This document shows, in pieces, positions 27,901-41,778 of a stretch of DNA of 64,000 bases. The DNA comes from Opisthorchis felineus (taxonomy: Eukaryota; Platyhelminthes; Trematoda; Opisthorchiida; Opisthorchiidae). Position 1 is the stretch's first letter. Every line of letters starts with the position of its first letter. Both the position numbers and the translations under genes were made by a program. The notes below the pieces were generated by a model that saw only the letters and a list, made by a program, of their open reading frames with translations, did not search any database and was not told the origin of the DNA. Location: positions 210,065-274,064 of the forward strand of contig SJOL01006432.1 of NCBI GenBank assembly GCA_004794785.1, read 5' to 3'.

Positions 27901-30900
27901 GACAAGGTTAATCTCCCATCAGTCATGGCAGCAAGCCTTCCAACCCATTTATGCTAAGTCATCATAAGAGGTCCTTGAGGCAGCAGCTGGATGGAAGATC
28001 TCTAAGTGCTTCGCATCTGTTCTTTGAATTTTGGCGTTGACTAATAAATAGAAGGATCTGATCAGATTCCAAAATTCTTTTTAGCAGTGAATACTCTTGT
28101 AGGCAAAGCTGGAAAAGCTTGTTGGTAAACTGAATAAAGCATGAAATGTATGCTCCTGTTTTCTAGTAGAATTACCAGTTTGTTTCTCTTTCATTTGCTT
28201 GTAGATGGTCTTGAAGGTTCGTGGAAGCAGCACAGGATACCTAGCCAATTAGTAGATAGATCCGAATTAACAAACAACACTGACATCCCACACTTTTTGC
28301 AAACTGTCGCCGTCACACTGCATCAACTCCAATTTTGGCGCTATTGATAACAAGATCATTAAAGTTTTAATCTGGCTGGGTGCACACAAATCTGGTTGGT
28401 CTTTCCTCAGTTTCTTGTTTACTTAAAGAGCTCATTTGGGCGTGCTAACCAAAATGCCAGAAGCACAGCTGTTTCACCAACATTGGAGATCGTCGGCAGA
28501 GTGTAAATCACGAAAATGTAGGAAGATGCGAATTTGCGAACCTGCGCTTAGTAGCTGAGTGTTATAACACCGGGTCACAATTGCTTTACCAAGGGGGATT
28601 TTAACGTATGATACAGACCAAACATCCCTTAGTAGCTATCAATAGGTGTCCCATCTCAAAGGAAAAATAGGAATTAACTGATTTTCCCTCGTAACTTAGT
28701 GCAGGTTTCAAAATTTCGGGGATCCATAATGCTCATTCAGAACCAAGTAGTCCCGAATTCTTCGATGGTGGTGTGCACCCTTCTCGCTTTATCAGAGAAA
28801 GTCCTCCTCAGTAATAATACTGCCTTTACCATTCCCTGAAGTATGTTTAAAACTTGTCGTTCAGCAAATTTTACTCATAAAATTGCGTCCCCAATCGCCT
28901 TCGAATCCCCCTGGAACTCGGTGAACACAGAACAATTGAATGTTGTCATAACATGTTTGCAACTTCACTAAACTGGTGTGCTGTTTGGAGGATGCAACGA
29001 GTTTGCCAAATGATGTAACAACTCACAAGAGCTTTCAAGTCGATTGTCACCCAAAGAAGATCACTAAGACCATACAGGCCCAGTTTGTGAAACCAAACAG
29101 CATTTTATTGATTGAATGGGACTTCTCATCGAAATGCCCGTGTTAGACGCGCTCAGTTAGGATTGCACCTTGCATTATCTAAAATGAAGTAGCCAGAAAA
29201 TAGTTGACTGTTTTGGTGGTCTAGAATATTTGTCCAACTATTGGAACGCACAAACTAATGGGAGATCCCTTTCAACAATTGAAGCAAACTAACCAGATAA
29301 ACTCACATCATGTATCCAGAGAAGAGATCAACACACTTCTGAATGCAAGTGACACGGGAGCAAAATGTCCAGACTCTTTTTCATTTACTTCACTAAAAGC
29401 ACGAAAACGCATTCAAACCATGTATTCAACCATGTTACACACTGACGCAAGAACGAGTCGTAGTGGTCAACAACTCATGTTCTGGAATTTTCCTCTCTAA
29501 CTTGAGGTTACGCATAGGTGCCTGTCGCAACAGTTCGCTCACAGGCGGATATTCTGTTTGAGTCCCCGTTATATCAACTTACAAACTGCAGTACCATTTT
29601 AATTTTCCATCCACTTATTGTCCGTATGCCTGATAAACTTGGTTTATTGTGTTGGTGCCATCACCAACCAAACTGAGTAGCTTCATGTGGCAGCTATTAC
29701 ACCCAAAATATTTGGTCTACCAACAGCCCTTGGAGGTCGCATATTTACAACATCGTTTTGCGTGGCGGCAAAGGGACGATATTCCAATTAAAGGCACGTT
29801 CCCATCTCTTTTGGAGACGGCTTTATTCTGGGAAAGTTCGCACCAATTTTGGTCTAGAAGGAAGGCAACTATGGAAATTTGGCGGAATTGATTTCCATTC
29901 TGATGTGACAATAAAATTATCGGCAGGTGGACCTGGGCACTCGGGCTCTGGAATAATTCAAAAACAGGTCCCAGAAACATGGGTGTAGCACAATAAGATA
30001 GAAGTTAGCCGAACAGCCTGCAAAATGCGTTAATATTCTACGCCGAAGTCAAATGTTGCCTACAAAACAGTGCCTTAAATTGCGGCAATTGTATTCGGTT
30101 CACATTAGTGGGACATGTTAAATTCATAAATAAAAATACCGACCAAATAGCGGATCATGATCACAATGTCGACTACTAACTAACTATCAAGCCGGATGAG
30201 TGAAAATTTGCATCGACACTTCATAGCCCACAACTCCGTTGTTCCAGCTTGGATCTGGGATTTTTCTCGCCATCAACATCCAAATAATTGTCATTAGTGG
30301 AAGCGACGGCAAGGTGGTCTTTAGAGGGCTGAACGTTTGTTCCAAAGGTAGCCTGAGGAGTGTGATGCTGGTACCATAAAGAACCACCTAGCTCGAGAAG
30401 TTCAATCGTCCTTTAAATACCTGGAGACAGAAAATTCCTTTTGTGGACATGCTGTGAAAATTGGTCGAATCTAGTTAACCAAATGCTCGACAAGTGATTT
30501 CTGTGTTCAGGATTTAAACCGCCGAGTTGTATAGAATGCGTTGACAAAAGATATCGGGAAATTTCCTCTTCCTTGAGTTGATCAATATCAGACTCAACAG
30601 AATCTGTTCAGTTTTCAGCATGTCCTTTCTCCAAAATGGATAAGTGTATAAGCGGAGAAATTCACAAACTCCCTCTCCGTCTTCCCAAGTTTCTGTTGTG
30701 AAGAATATTTCCTTGTGGAGTCCGAACATCAGTTGCAGGCATGCTTTATTGAGTGACCTTCTTAATACAAACCGAGTGGAATTGGCTGTGGTAGTACACA
30801 TACAAAACGTCAGAAATTGGGGTTCTTCACAATCGTTCATCAATGCGATGGCTTTATAACAATCTGGTTGCTGCAGAATCATCATCTGTGAAGCCTGTGA

Positions 30901-33900
30901 GAAGGATCCTCAGGTTATACACTTTTGTTTATGGGTCTATTCTCGGTACAAAACATAATGCACAAAAGATAGCTTAATTTATCGCAGATGCGGTTTTCTC
31001 TGCATTTAAATAATCAGTGCCCTCATGGATGGTCTGAGTTTGTTGGAGTTCCAGTAATAACAATAAATAATTCAATAATGATAATAAACAAATATGGGTG
31101 TATTTTGCATTAGTGAGCAATTTTGTGACCGCGAGCACTCACGCGGCACAATGCCTGCAAATGCCCTGGACAAGTAATTATTTCATTGATAGATGTATTT
31201 CAAGGGACGATTTTCGGTCACACTGACCGATTTGTTGCCAAAGGGGTACTTATAGAATGGTTTACTCGTACAATACCACCTTTGCCTACTTCTGATCTTG
31301 AAAATAAGCTTCTTCAAGTTAGCATTTCAAAGAAGCATGAGTGTATGTATAAGGTCAACGTCACAATATGACGGATTAGTGACGATGATTGATGCTCTTT
31401 AGAAGAAAATAATTTACATCAATGAGTTGGATTGCGGCTTTTGGTTTTCGGGACCAAGGTGAGTATCAGTGATCATAAGACAATCTAAAATATCTACGTG
31501 ATAAGTTATCAGACAAGCGTCATCTCTGCATCCTGAGGTTTGGAAAGAAACCAGGTGAGGGGCCGCAGCTTAGTTTATCTAAATTAGCTCATGCTAACTA
31601 AATTAGTTATTGATTTATGACGTGGTAAAAAATCCCATTCATGTTCCACATAACTACAGTTGGAAAGCTTAGAAGCGCTTAATCTCAGGCAGTTGGAATT
31701 CAACCTTAGACCTAGCTTATCCGTAAACAATCACGTCAGTTTAGTACTGTGTAATAAATCGATAGTTTCATGGGATCCTGATGCAATACACCGATACTAA
31801 ATGGAAAATAGGTGAACCGAAACATTCCCGAGGGGTGCCTGCTAAATATCATGGCTTTAGAACAACGATGATATACAAACAACAGACAATAAGCTAGCAG
31901 CTATTTTATTCCTTGCTTTGGGTCCCAAACCCTCGGTAAGACGCATGTTATTTGGTGCTCATCGTATATTCTTGAACTTTCATCAGCCGACTCTACTAGA
32001 GTTACATTACACGTACAACGACTCGACCAAAGTCAGAATACTTTTTTCACTCCTGTTTTACAACAAAGCTAACTGGCTCACATAAGCTGATCAGCAGCAT
32101 CAAAATGTGCAATAAAAAGCAATATGTTACTTCACAGTGTATGAAGCTTTTGAAGGCAGAGAATCGACGTTTCGTGTGCCAAAACGAGAAATTCACATTA
32201 AAAAACGCTTGATTTGAACAGCTTAATTGCAAATACGTATGAGTTGAGCACGACCGGTGCATCGACTGTATTGTTACTAAGTATTCGTTAGCATCAGGAT
32301 AGGAGGCCGTAGTACTGCTTCGCAGTATGACTAAAACGAACATTGCACAGTCCGCACATCCTTTTCCTGAAGTTTGCGGCAAGAGTTTTCATGAAAATGC
32401 AGCTGCAGATGTGGAGGTAGTATACGTCGGGAGAGCAAGTTCAAATTACTTTTTTCCTGTCATTCTGCATAACCGAAATTGCCAACAAACGTTCTGTGCA
32501 TTGCCACAACTTGGACACTTCGAAGCAAAACAGGAGGACGATTGTTCAAACGAGAGTCATAGGAGTATGTATTATACAAAATCCCGCAAGCACCAACACC
32601 ATTCCACAATCCTCATAGAACACCGCTGCTGTTTTTCTTGCTCTTGGTGGTGCAAAAAGTCGAGGAAATAAGAAATGCAAAACGAGGGAAACTAGGGCCA
32701 GAAACCCTCAGAAATCTGAATGAGTTGTGAATATTGATTACATGGTTATCATGCCATATGCGACATTTGGGTGAGAAATTTGTATTCTTAAACATAGCTC
32801 TGTTTCTGGTGCGTTTTTCACCAATCTTTTTGTGTTCATCTGAGTCTCAACCGAAGATATCAGATATAAAAAATCACGGCGTCACTGGAACCAAGAGTGG
32901 CGCTAATACAAATGAGGCATTAAAAATGGTCAAAATGCTGATATGGCTCATTAGAAGAGCGGAAGGCTGTTGCTGAGCAGCTTCACCCATCGTCACGCAA
33001 AACTTCTTAGGTCACTTATAACTGTAGTCCCCATTGACCCCAAGCCATTCCATTGGTGTACATTAGACGATATTACTTTGAGGTGGTGTCGATCTTAAAT
33101 AGGGTACCTTATGTTTTAGCCTGAGTATTCCTCGCTAAAAAACTGGTGTTTTTAAACATCTTACTGGTCACCCTGCCATTCTGATTTTTGGTACAATTAC
33201 AACAGCTGTATCACCTCCAAAAAAGGCGGGAGCGGCAGTGAGCTGTGAGGAAATTGCTTCAAAAATATTTTTGGTGTAAGATAAAGGTGAATACTTTGAA
33301 GCCTTCCACGTAGTGCGAAATGAATCACAAAGCGGATTTTGTGTAAAATGTCCTGCTGAACAAGAGTGTAAAAGAAGCATTCAGTAGAATTACACTTGGA
33401 TGTTCCGTTAACAGCTTGTTGACCAGCGGGCCGCAGTTCATCTCTAGGCAGGCCGCTTCGGCGCTCTAGTACGAAATAAGTTTTTAGCGATTCAGAAACC
33501 AGGTTCAATTAATGAGTTCCAAAAAGGACTAAATTGGCAGCATGGTGCACAGATTTTTATCAACCTTGCTGCAAGGAGATGCCAAGCGTCCTTTCTCCAT
33601 ATTATTATCACACCCTACGTTTATTTTGCCTACGGAAATCTCTGCCGTGATCTAACCATCTTGAAATCCAATCATTCATTTAATTCTGCTCCACGTTAGC
33701 ATAATAACGGTGTGCGTACAATACCTGCGCTAACATAACGACAGTTAGAAGTTAATGTAGACTAGACCCTGTGGAGTACCCCAAATGTTGACCACCCCCA
33801 AATACTGAGCAGTCCACAACGATTCAGTGAGTTTCGACAGGACAAACCCAGTTCCAAGCCCAAGCGAACCTTTTCTGGTGATCTAAAGGAGCAGTTATTA

Positions 33901-33909
33901 TCGGCAACA
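24984..33909. other. Non-coding stretch, nothing recognised
   Basis: No family is recognised on either strand. Small features are a 12-bp perfect palindrome GTACTGCAGTAC at 27,494-27,505, set between two copies of TACGAAGGT, and an A/T-rich low-complexity patch near 31,055-31,095. The overlapping open frames at 29,650-29,990 and 30,514-30,885 carry no known motif and have lengths expected by chance. Confidence 0.55.
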
Positions 33910-33934
33910 AATACCAGGATGTAATCCTGGTATT
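33910..33934. repeat. Perfect hairpin, 11-bp arms, 3-base loop
   Basis: AATACCAGGAT at 33,910-33,920 and its exact reverse complement ATCCTGGTATT at 33,924-33,934 flank the loop GTA. Partly complementary bases continue outward. It lies about 0.5 kb upstream of the first recognisable Penelope-like sequence and might belong to that element's 5' region, though the sequence does not prove this. Confidence 0.85.
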
Positions 33935-35183
33935 GCCGTTGTACGTTATCAACTGCAGTGGGCACACCTTAGACTGCTAGGTGGCTACGGCTACCAAACG
34001 TGATTTTTAGTAACGGGAAGCTAAACTACAATATAGCCCCCAAAAATACACCCCATTCGGACAATACATAGTATGCTGAAGAATAATCGGAAGCTCTTCA
34101 GTCAATTGGAAAAAGTTTGGAAGTCATCGTTTCAGAAGGGCTTGGTAAACAATCGCTGGTTTTTAACTGGACAAAGTTTCGCTTTTGACACAAAGGTTTC
34201 ATCAGGTCAAGTGAGCAGGTCTCCAAGTTGGCCAGGCTTTAAGGCAGACGGAGAACTAATCAGTAAGACGTCTTCAGATTAGCGCGCTAGATCAGTGTTG
34301 AATGTCAACTAACGGTTCTCGTCGGTTAGTGTGCTTGCATAAATCTTGCGTTGATGGGTTGTGGGAGTTTCAAATCAGTTCTGATCGGGTTTAGTTCTTT
34401 ACTCTTCCACTTCAAGGTGTTTCAGTTGAGTGCCACTGGTAGATTTCTTTGGTGTTTGTGGCCAATTCCTTCCTCAGACAGAGGATCTACTTGACTACTC
34501 ACCACGTTTGTTGGCTCAACAAAGGTCTTCAGACCGTGTTCTCTCCCGCAGGCTTACAGTTACTTAAAAACAAAGTAACAGGAGTGAAAGCCATCCATGG
34601 ACAAGACTGCAAAGAGAGACAAGTACGTAAGTTCGAAAAGTTACTTTCTGAGACTAAGCTTTCTAGTGGGCTCATGACTAAGCTTGAGCCATCTACTAGC
34701 TATTGTAGTGTAACAAATTTATCAAACAGACCGCTAAGCGAGCAAGAGCATGGTCTGTTAGCGAATGGCTTGAATTTTTCAGTGAGCAAAAAGTGAAAAG
34801 AGCGGAAGAAATGATCCCTAGCGTTGAACCTGTGTTTCAAAAACTTCCGCCAATGGAAGCGGAGAAGCTATGGGTACAGCTGGTCACAGTCCTTAGGTCC
34901 CAGCAGCCAGGTGCTCCAAAAATTACACCAGCAGAGCGATGAGCGTTGAACACCCCAAGACAGGCGGACAACATAATGATTACAAAGACGGATAAGGGTA
35001 AGGCCAATGTTGTCATGAACACGAAAGATTATCCGCAGAAGGTCAAGCAACACCTAGCTGAGGGTCCTTATCGGCAGATTAATAGTGAAAATATTTCATC
35101 TATAATGAATAGGAGTAGAGCCTAAGTTGGCAGATATTTGCGGTACGTGATAAACCACTTAGGGGCAAGGTAATTGGTATCGA

Positions 35184-35735
35184 TTGTACCCCAACAGTGC
35201 AAGAAATTTACGGCTTTATGGCCTACCAAAAATTCATAAACCGGATGTTCCGGTCAGACCGATAGTAGACGGAATAGTTTCCCCACCCTATGAGCTGACC
35301 ATACTCTTGGCAGGTCTTTTAAAACCCCTCACCGGGAAATCTAGTACTTGCAATAGGAAGTCACGTGACTTCGTCAACAAAGTAGCGGGTGTCATCGTGC
35401 AACAAGTTTCGGTGGCAATTCGTTGTATTAAAAATATGCCAAGAGGAGACTCCTTGGAAATAGCTAGGCGACTGAAACTGGCAGATTTAACCCTTTCAGA
35501 CCGAACACAGCTTACGGTAGATGAAACGATCAAAGGCATAAAAGTATGCCTGTATCTCACCCACTTCATTTTCGACTCCGTGGTTTGCACACAAGAACAA
35601 GGTCTAGCAACGGGATCTCCAATATTCCCGGTTTTGGCTAATATATTTATGGAAGATTTTGAACGGAAAGCTTTAGCCGAGATATTCTGACGTTATGCAA
35701 ATGACACCTTTGTCGTGATGAAACGAGACAAGGTC
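35184..35735 (+). pseudogene. Reverse transcriptase core of PLE-1
   Basis: The best-preserved part of PLE-1, with 168 codons open before the stop at 35,688. LYGLPKIHKPDVPVRPIV and GSPIFPVLANIFMEDFERKAL are family hallmarks of Penelope-like reverse transcriptases. After the stop, the catalytic segment reads RYANDTFVV where the family has a Y-x-D-D box, so one catalytic aspartate is replaced. The earlier aspartate motif between VAGVIVQQ and MPRGDSLEIA is also missing, apparently through compensating frameshifts, because the reading frame remains open. This part cannot have been enzymatically active in its present form. Confidence 0.85.
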
Positions 35736-36219
35736 AAATATAGTATGAAGATAGAGTCAACTTTCTGTACATTGGCCTTTTTAGACTGCATGGCATGTAA
35801 GGTCAGGTAAAACTAAAGACCACATCGTACAAGAGATCAACGGACACTGAGGCAATTCCGGACTACTCATCTGCCCATCCGAATTCGGTATTCGCTAGTA
35901 TTGTCTCATCAATGTTTAGGCGTGTAAGAATCCTGTGCAAGGAAGCGGCACACAGAAGCAGCCCAAGCTGAAGTAAAGAATAAACTTGGGAATGGTGGAT
36001 ATCCAGCTAGTTTAACCAAGCGTCTATTGCGAAGGGTGTTGGTACCGGTAGCGAACCCCAACAAGGAATGGATTAGGACTGCTGTTATTCCATATAAATC
36101 AGGGACATCGTAGGTCATTCGAAGAATTGTAAACACGGCCAACATAAAAGTAGATTTCCAGAAGGGAAACACTGCGCTCTGCACTGATGCAATTGAAGGA
36201 TCGCCTCCCGGCAAACAGA

Positions 36220-36545
36220 ACCAGGGACTGTGTCTACAAAGTCAAGTGTAACGACTGCACCAAGGTCTATATAAAACAAATGAGAACGTCACACCAGAAT
36301 CGGAAAGCATAGGAAGAAAATAAACAGGCCGCCGAGGAACGCAGATGAATATCAGCAATGAATCAGCAATGGCGGAACATGCACTAGACACGAAACACAA
36401 AATAGATTTAGAAAAGTGTGGTATGAATTGGCGCGTTTCGTATTTAAGAATGCTCAAGATGTACTCAGTAGACATTTTAGGGCTGTCTGAGGCGCAGCGT
36501 GCCACCCCAAACAGAACGACGAGTAACGCCAAAAAAGATGACTAG
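36220..36545 (+). pseudogene. GIY-YIG endonuclease remnant of PLE-1
   Basis: Downstream of the reverse transcriptase, on the same strand, RDCVYKVKCNDCTKVYIKQ is readable from about 36,222, followed by stops. AMAEHALDTKHKIDLEKCG follows from 36,366. This matches the layout of the endonuclease that cuts target DNA for Penelope-like elements: a CxxC knuckle, a YIG motif, then a histidine-bearing AEHALDTGH-like motif. The YIG glycine is lysine here. The last frame is open to 36,545. The spacing and wording of the motifs differ from PLE-2 at 61-62 kb, so the two copies are from different subfamilies. Confidence 0.75.
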
Positions 36546-39500
36546 AGGTAGATGTGTGAGGGAGAGTAGGAGTTGAAATGGAACGTTGATCAGGAGACCC
36601 GATCGAGGCAAGCGAGTCTGCAGCATACGATGGCGTACATGAGGTTACAGCGTACTTTCGGGGTTGTGGTGTCATCGTCGCAATCCAAGAAAGAGACGAT
36701 TGGGGATAAAAATTAATCAGTGATAATCCTGGCTGCATCCGCATGCAATAAGAACTTAAATAAATCACAATCGTAGACACCGTGAGTGCATCATTCAATA
36801 GTGGGGTCGGATTTTCTGATGTGTCTGCAGAGCACATTCAATGGGGGGATTATCAGTGGTGCCATTGCAAGTGGACGACCGATATACACTGCGAACTGTT
36901 TGCCATTCTGAGAGAGGACAGTTCCAGGCCAAAATATGAGGAATAAGAGGAACTATGGTCGATGAACGGTGGTGCAAAAACAGGGAGAGGAATGCGTGTA
37001 GGTACCAACATCACCTTCAAAATGCAATAAAGGTTCGAGGGGTAACCAAGAATATTGCTAGGCTGTGAGCTCACAACCCAGTGAGGAAAGCAACATGTGG
37101 GGCGAAGGATAAGGGACGGGCTCATTTAGCACTACCGTCCAAACCACGAACGTTTCAGAGCGGAGACTTAAATTTACGGCGAGAACAGCGAGAGTTTATT
37201 CAGTTCCGCATATTCGGTCTTAAGGTCGGGTACAGACTAACCCAAAGGCTAGGAGTGCTATATCACACAGGGCTCCTAGGAGTCGGGCAAGGTAAACTGA
37301 GACACCTACCACAAAACGCGTCACACGTGTCTGTTATAAAGTGTAGAAAATCATCAAATAATCACTTACCCTAGGCGCACGCTGTGGATTGAGGAACGCT
37401 TCTGTGGGACCTGCTAACTTCGGGAGGACGCTTTGATTTATTGTTTTATTTGTTTGCTTGCATTTGACGTGACCACTACCCAGTAGTTAACCTCCGTCAA
37501 CCACTCATCCACTTTTTCACCGTTACAAGAGACGCCTGGTTCAGTGGTGTCATGTAGGGTTGTTCACTTTTTTAATCTTTGTGACTTAATTGGACGCTTC
37601 GATGGAATAGGCCTGTTGATTGTTACCTAGTTTATTTATGAGTTTCACCCGAAATCTTCCTCGGTGCAACCAAAGTGGCTGCAGGGCCAAGAGCCGCCGA
37701 CTGCCCATGTTGTTCTTCTGTAAATTTCTTTGGTGGCATTATCGAGGGACGAAAAATATGGACCTTGGTTCTAAAACAGCCGATGCCCCAGCCTCATGAT
37801 CTTCTCGAGCGCTACCTTAAAAAATTGCGAAATCTATCAAGGACTATCTAGCGTGCGGAATACCCAGTTTCGTAGTAATTTTTCCAAATAGATAACAGAC
37901 TGGAATATGCGAGTTGACCTATGTTGCAAACTTAGTCAGCTAGAAGCAAAAAGCTATTTTAGTTGGCTAGTTATTCTGAACTGAATTAAAACCAATTACC
38001 CTGATTTAGTGCGCAACTTTGTGCTTGATATCAGTCGCCGATGAGGACCACTGTATCATAAACGGTTTACTAGCCGATGGTGATGACAAAAAACGACGGT
38101 AAAGTAGGTCACGGTGATGATAACGATAATGACGATAGCTACAATGATGATAATGCAGGATCTTGTCGGGTGATTGTCGGCATGAATACAACAATACATT
38201 GTAACTGTGTTAAAAAGAAAAACGCTCACAAGTTAAGTGGGGCGCAATTAAACAAATGTGGTATGCAAATGGGTTTATTTCGTGAACAGAGCAGTTGGCT
38301 TCATCTAGCTGATCAAAACCAAACTTGATCCCATATAATGGATGAGTTTTTGGTGTCAATATTTGTAGGCAAATGACAAGAGACAGGCATCAGGCATAGA
38401 ATCTGTTGGTTGGAAGAACAAACTGAATTAGTGCAGTGGGATCCCTTATCGTCAAGCAGGGTTTATGTGCATGCATCAGGACGGCGATTGTATTTCAACC
38501 AGATGGTCGAAGTTTTATGAGAAGCTCCTTCACGTACACTTTGACCTTATTTAGAGTTATTTCCAATAGGACGACAACTTCTCATTACCTGATGGAGGAA
38601 TTTAGCTGAAGATCATATGCATTACCTTGATATCAAGCAAGGTTACAAGAAGGTTCTCAATCCAGGTAAACTGAAGTCCAGGAATATCCAGATAGTCCCA
38701 CTATCAAACTGATATTTTGGCGATGACTGTGTAAATTATCATAACATGAAAAGAGAGTCAAGACAGAGTACGCATATAAACACGGGTGACTTCAATTATT
38801 CCACCACTATAATTATCCCGCTCGCGGCGTGAAGGAGGAGGGTTTTGCTAAACTGTGGGGACCGAGGGACCTGACGAATCAAGACCGATGTATCCATAAT
38901 ACCTGTCATTTCTGGGCCGAAATTCATTAGCGAGTGCATTTCAAGCCGGTCTGGCAAAAGTTAACCAATTAGGGAGCTAGTCTCCACTAATAATGAGCCC
39001 TCAGACGCGGACAACTCCAGTTACTATTCTCAGGCCATTTGCCGAGGTTGGTATATTGACTGCAGTCCACTTGCAAATTTAAGCCAAAAAACACCAAACA
39101 AACTGCGTATCTCGGGTATACTTATGCAGCAATATCGTCAAGAATTCTTCCAAGAAAATCTTGTATGTACGTCCAACTGTACGCAACAAACAATTACACA
39201 TTCTGCACAGTCAGACGAAACTGTCCCATATGTTTATTGAACTACCTGCTATCAGGAAGGTTAGATTCCTGAAAGCAACCACAGAACGCCCGCAACCTAC
39301 TGAGACCCTAAAAACTTCACCAAAATCTCAACAGGAAAGCCGGCAAGCATCCAGGCCAGTCAGTCATTCAACCAATTCAGCAACAGCCTGGATCGATGAA
39401 AGCAAAATTCAAATAGCGTGAGATCCCTTATAACTGTTGCACTCGCTCGTTCGCAATAAACCTGTTGTATTCCTCATCGGTGAGTCTTTTTTCCGGCATT

Positions 39501-41778
39501 AGCCACTGGAGCGGGAACAGCAGTCAGATATAACACCTGCGTTTTCAGTTTGTAACTGAACTGGTCCATACATAGTGATGTCTTCGCTGCCATAATTATT
39601 CCAGCTCCTTTGGGATTTTCCACAAAAGGTCGGTTACATTTTTTACCTACTGAACAATTAATTGTGAGTTGGTGGATAAAGAGCATGTGGTTTTGCTTGT
39701 GTCAGTCATCATTCTCCCTACTTGTGGCTTTTTTGTTCGGACAGAATAATGTAATCGTTAGTTTGAGATCGCCAAAAGCGCCGTACCTTAGGATGTATTT
39801 CACAGTCTTTGGTTGCTTTCATCGGATATCAGACCCTTTCACGACCAATCGTCATTGTTTTTGAAAAAAAATTTTGCATGGTGAGTTTTTGCAAAGTAGC
39901 ACTCACCATACGTGACCGAAATGGTCCCAAATAGTAAAGTACGAAATGTGATAATAATTTGAGAACGCATGAGAAATGTTCATACTCTGGCTTTTGGGGA
40001 CATTCCAATGTGTTCCTCTCAGAGGATCTGGCTGTGTTCATTATCCCATTGCGCTCAACTTCCGTCACTACTCAGTGGATGTGCAATATTGTGAACGTAC
40101 TCCTTCGCCGCACCCCATTGATCTACTCCAAAACACCCTTCAAGTTCTACAAGGCCTTTTGGCGGAACATTACCAGTGACTGTTCGAAATACCCACAAGC
40201 GCGTTGAGGAGGTGCATTTATTGCTAAGCTCATACACGCGTGTGACCGACCCTCTAATACAGACAGCCTTCACTAGAACATAGGACCTAGGCACAATAGG
40301 TGGGATACGTACCAGCAACCAAGATAATAAGGATACTGACGATTTAGGGATAAATATAAGGATACATTCAGTCAGTATATCCAGTCAGTTAATAGCCTGG
40401 GGCATGAATAACCCCACAAATGTTCATAGCACAGGAGTGACACCAGCAATATTACTGTGAATTACTTATGTACTAAATTAGCACGATTACTACCAAATGC
40501 TTAGGTGTAAGAGTCGTTCAGAACCATCTAGTGCGGCTGTAGAGGAGCAGGTATCTCTGTAAACCTATTGAAAACTTTGCTCCTGAAAGGTCCTAATTAA
40601 AACAACCGGAGAAAACCTACGAGGGCAGATAGGTTAAAGCGACCATCGGAAAAATATGTCAGATAAAGTGGGGAACTATAAGAAACGCACATTTGGACAA
40701 GCAGATCATTTGGGGCGTGTTTCTATGGAAAGTTGTATGGCCGTCTGCAGCCAGAAGGTGACATCATCATATTATTTGGATTGATTACACACCTGATTTG
40801 CCCGAGGTCATATCGTCGGCCGTCGGGCACTAATATTCCAGAGTAAAGACGTAAAGACTTCCTGTCATATTACTGACAAAATTTACCACCACATGCAAAT
40901 CGAAACATCCTCTCTAACTTTTAGAACATTTATGCCTGTCGCGAAAGGTCTTAACAGAATACGCACCTAATCAGTGTGCATACATTTTTTCAAGCCGTTG
41001 TATCTACTGCCAAATGTTCGACTCCTCGGAAGCTCCTTAAATTGTCGGTCGATCGCTGGAATCGCTTAACTTGTTTTCCATCTACAATTCAGAAGAATAT
41101 CTGTTCGATTTATACCGGAGTATATGGAAATGTCGACCACCAGTTTTATCATCCACTGTACGTTTCAGCTACTTGTAGTGTTTTTTCATTAAAAAGGAAT
41201 TCCACACACAGCGACCGGCATCGCTGTTTTCAAATGCACAAGTGAACAGAAGTTTAGGTCAAATAACGATAATCATGGGTGTTTAACAACACCAAAAAAC
41301 ATCACACACAGACCTTTTGTCAAAAATTTGTTTTCATTCTTGAAGCTTCGTTCCATGGAACTGAGAAATGGAGTGTGAATTCAGAGTTGCACCATCTTAC
41401 CCTGTTTGCTGCGTCGACGTCCCTAAGTACCACTTTCAAACATCCATGACCCTAATGCTACAGAGTAAGGCAGATAAACAAATTCCAAGAAACAAAAAGG
41501 TCAATCAACCCCAGAATCAGTAAGCAAGTTGCGGACACGCCAAGAGGACACCAAGGGGCATGACGAGAACATACGGAGAAATCTCACCGCGTGCATTAAC
41601 AACAATTGGATACATATCTCACAAGATGAAAAGCGGTGAAGTGGTATGTGATCGTAAGAATGCATTTGCATTCATATATGTCGCTGCCACATGGACATAA
41701 ATTACGGAAATGGACGAAATTTTTTAGATGTTCACGATGGTTATCGTTTAGTTTCTCCTGACAAGAATAAGCTTGGGA
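36546..41778. other. Mostly non-coding; possible PLE-1 3' region, then nothing recognised
   Basis: The first several hundred bases (to about 37,370) are GC-richer than the DNA further upstream and may be 3' sequence of PLE-1, but I see no defining motif. At 38,077-38,160 the sequence is a decayed GAT/AAT-rich microsatellite, which produces an Asp/Asn-rich chance frame. Open frames near 39,161-39,421 and 39,960-40,320 overlap on both strands and carry no motif I recognise. Confidence 0.5.

Larger units (their letters stand above)
34449..36545 (+). pseudogene. Penelope-like element PLE-1, decayed reverse transcriptase plus GIY-YIG endonuclease
   Basis: This is a Penelope-like retroelement that once encoded a reverse transcriptase joined to a C-terminal GIY-YIG endonuclease. 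The N-terminal part is open from 34,449 to 34,796, then continues in other frames to a TKTDKGKANVVM-type segment near 34,980, as in other Penelope-like proteins. The core begins with LYGLPKIHKPDVPVRPIV (35,208 on) and runs to GLATGSPIFPVLANIFMEDF, where it meets a stop at 35,688-35,690. The catalytic box follows immediately but is mutated, and the aspartate motif expected upstream has been lost to a frame disruption. The C-terminal zinc-binding CNDC and GIY-YIG region lies after 36,220. Several stops and frameshifts make it a dead copy. The true ends are not resolved; 5' sequence may start near 34,060. Confidence 0.85.

Noticed and set aside
29649..29988. Three overlapping open frames on both strands
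   Set aside because: Lengths are within chance, none has a known motif, and openness on both strands reflects local base composition.
34180..34215. Antisense CTGATGA and GAAAC pair upstream of PLE-1
   Set aside because: The bases between them do not form a stem II, and the orientation is opposite to the element.
36454..36837. 127-codon minus-strand open frame
   Set aside because: It overlaps the PLE-1 endonuclease frame on the plus strand and shows no motif of its own.
38077..38328. Asp/Asn-rich open frame that could suggest an acidic protein
   Set aside because: The acidic run is produced by a decayed GAT/AAT microsatellite and no domain follows.
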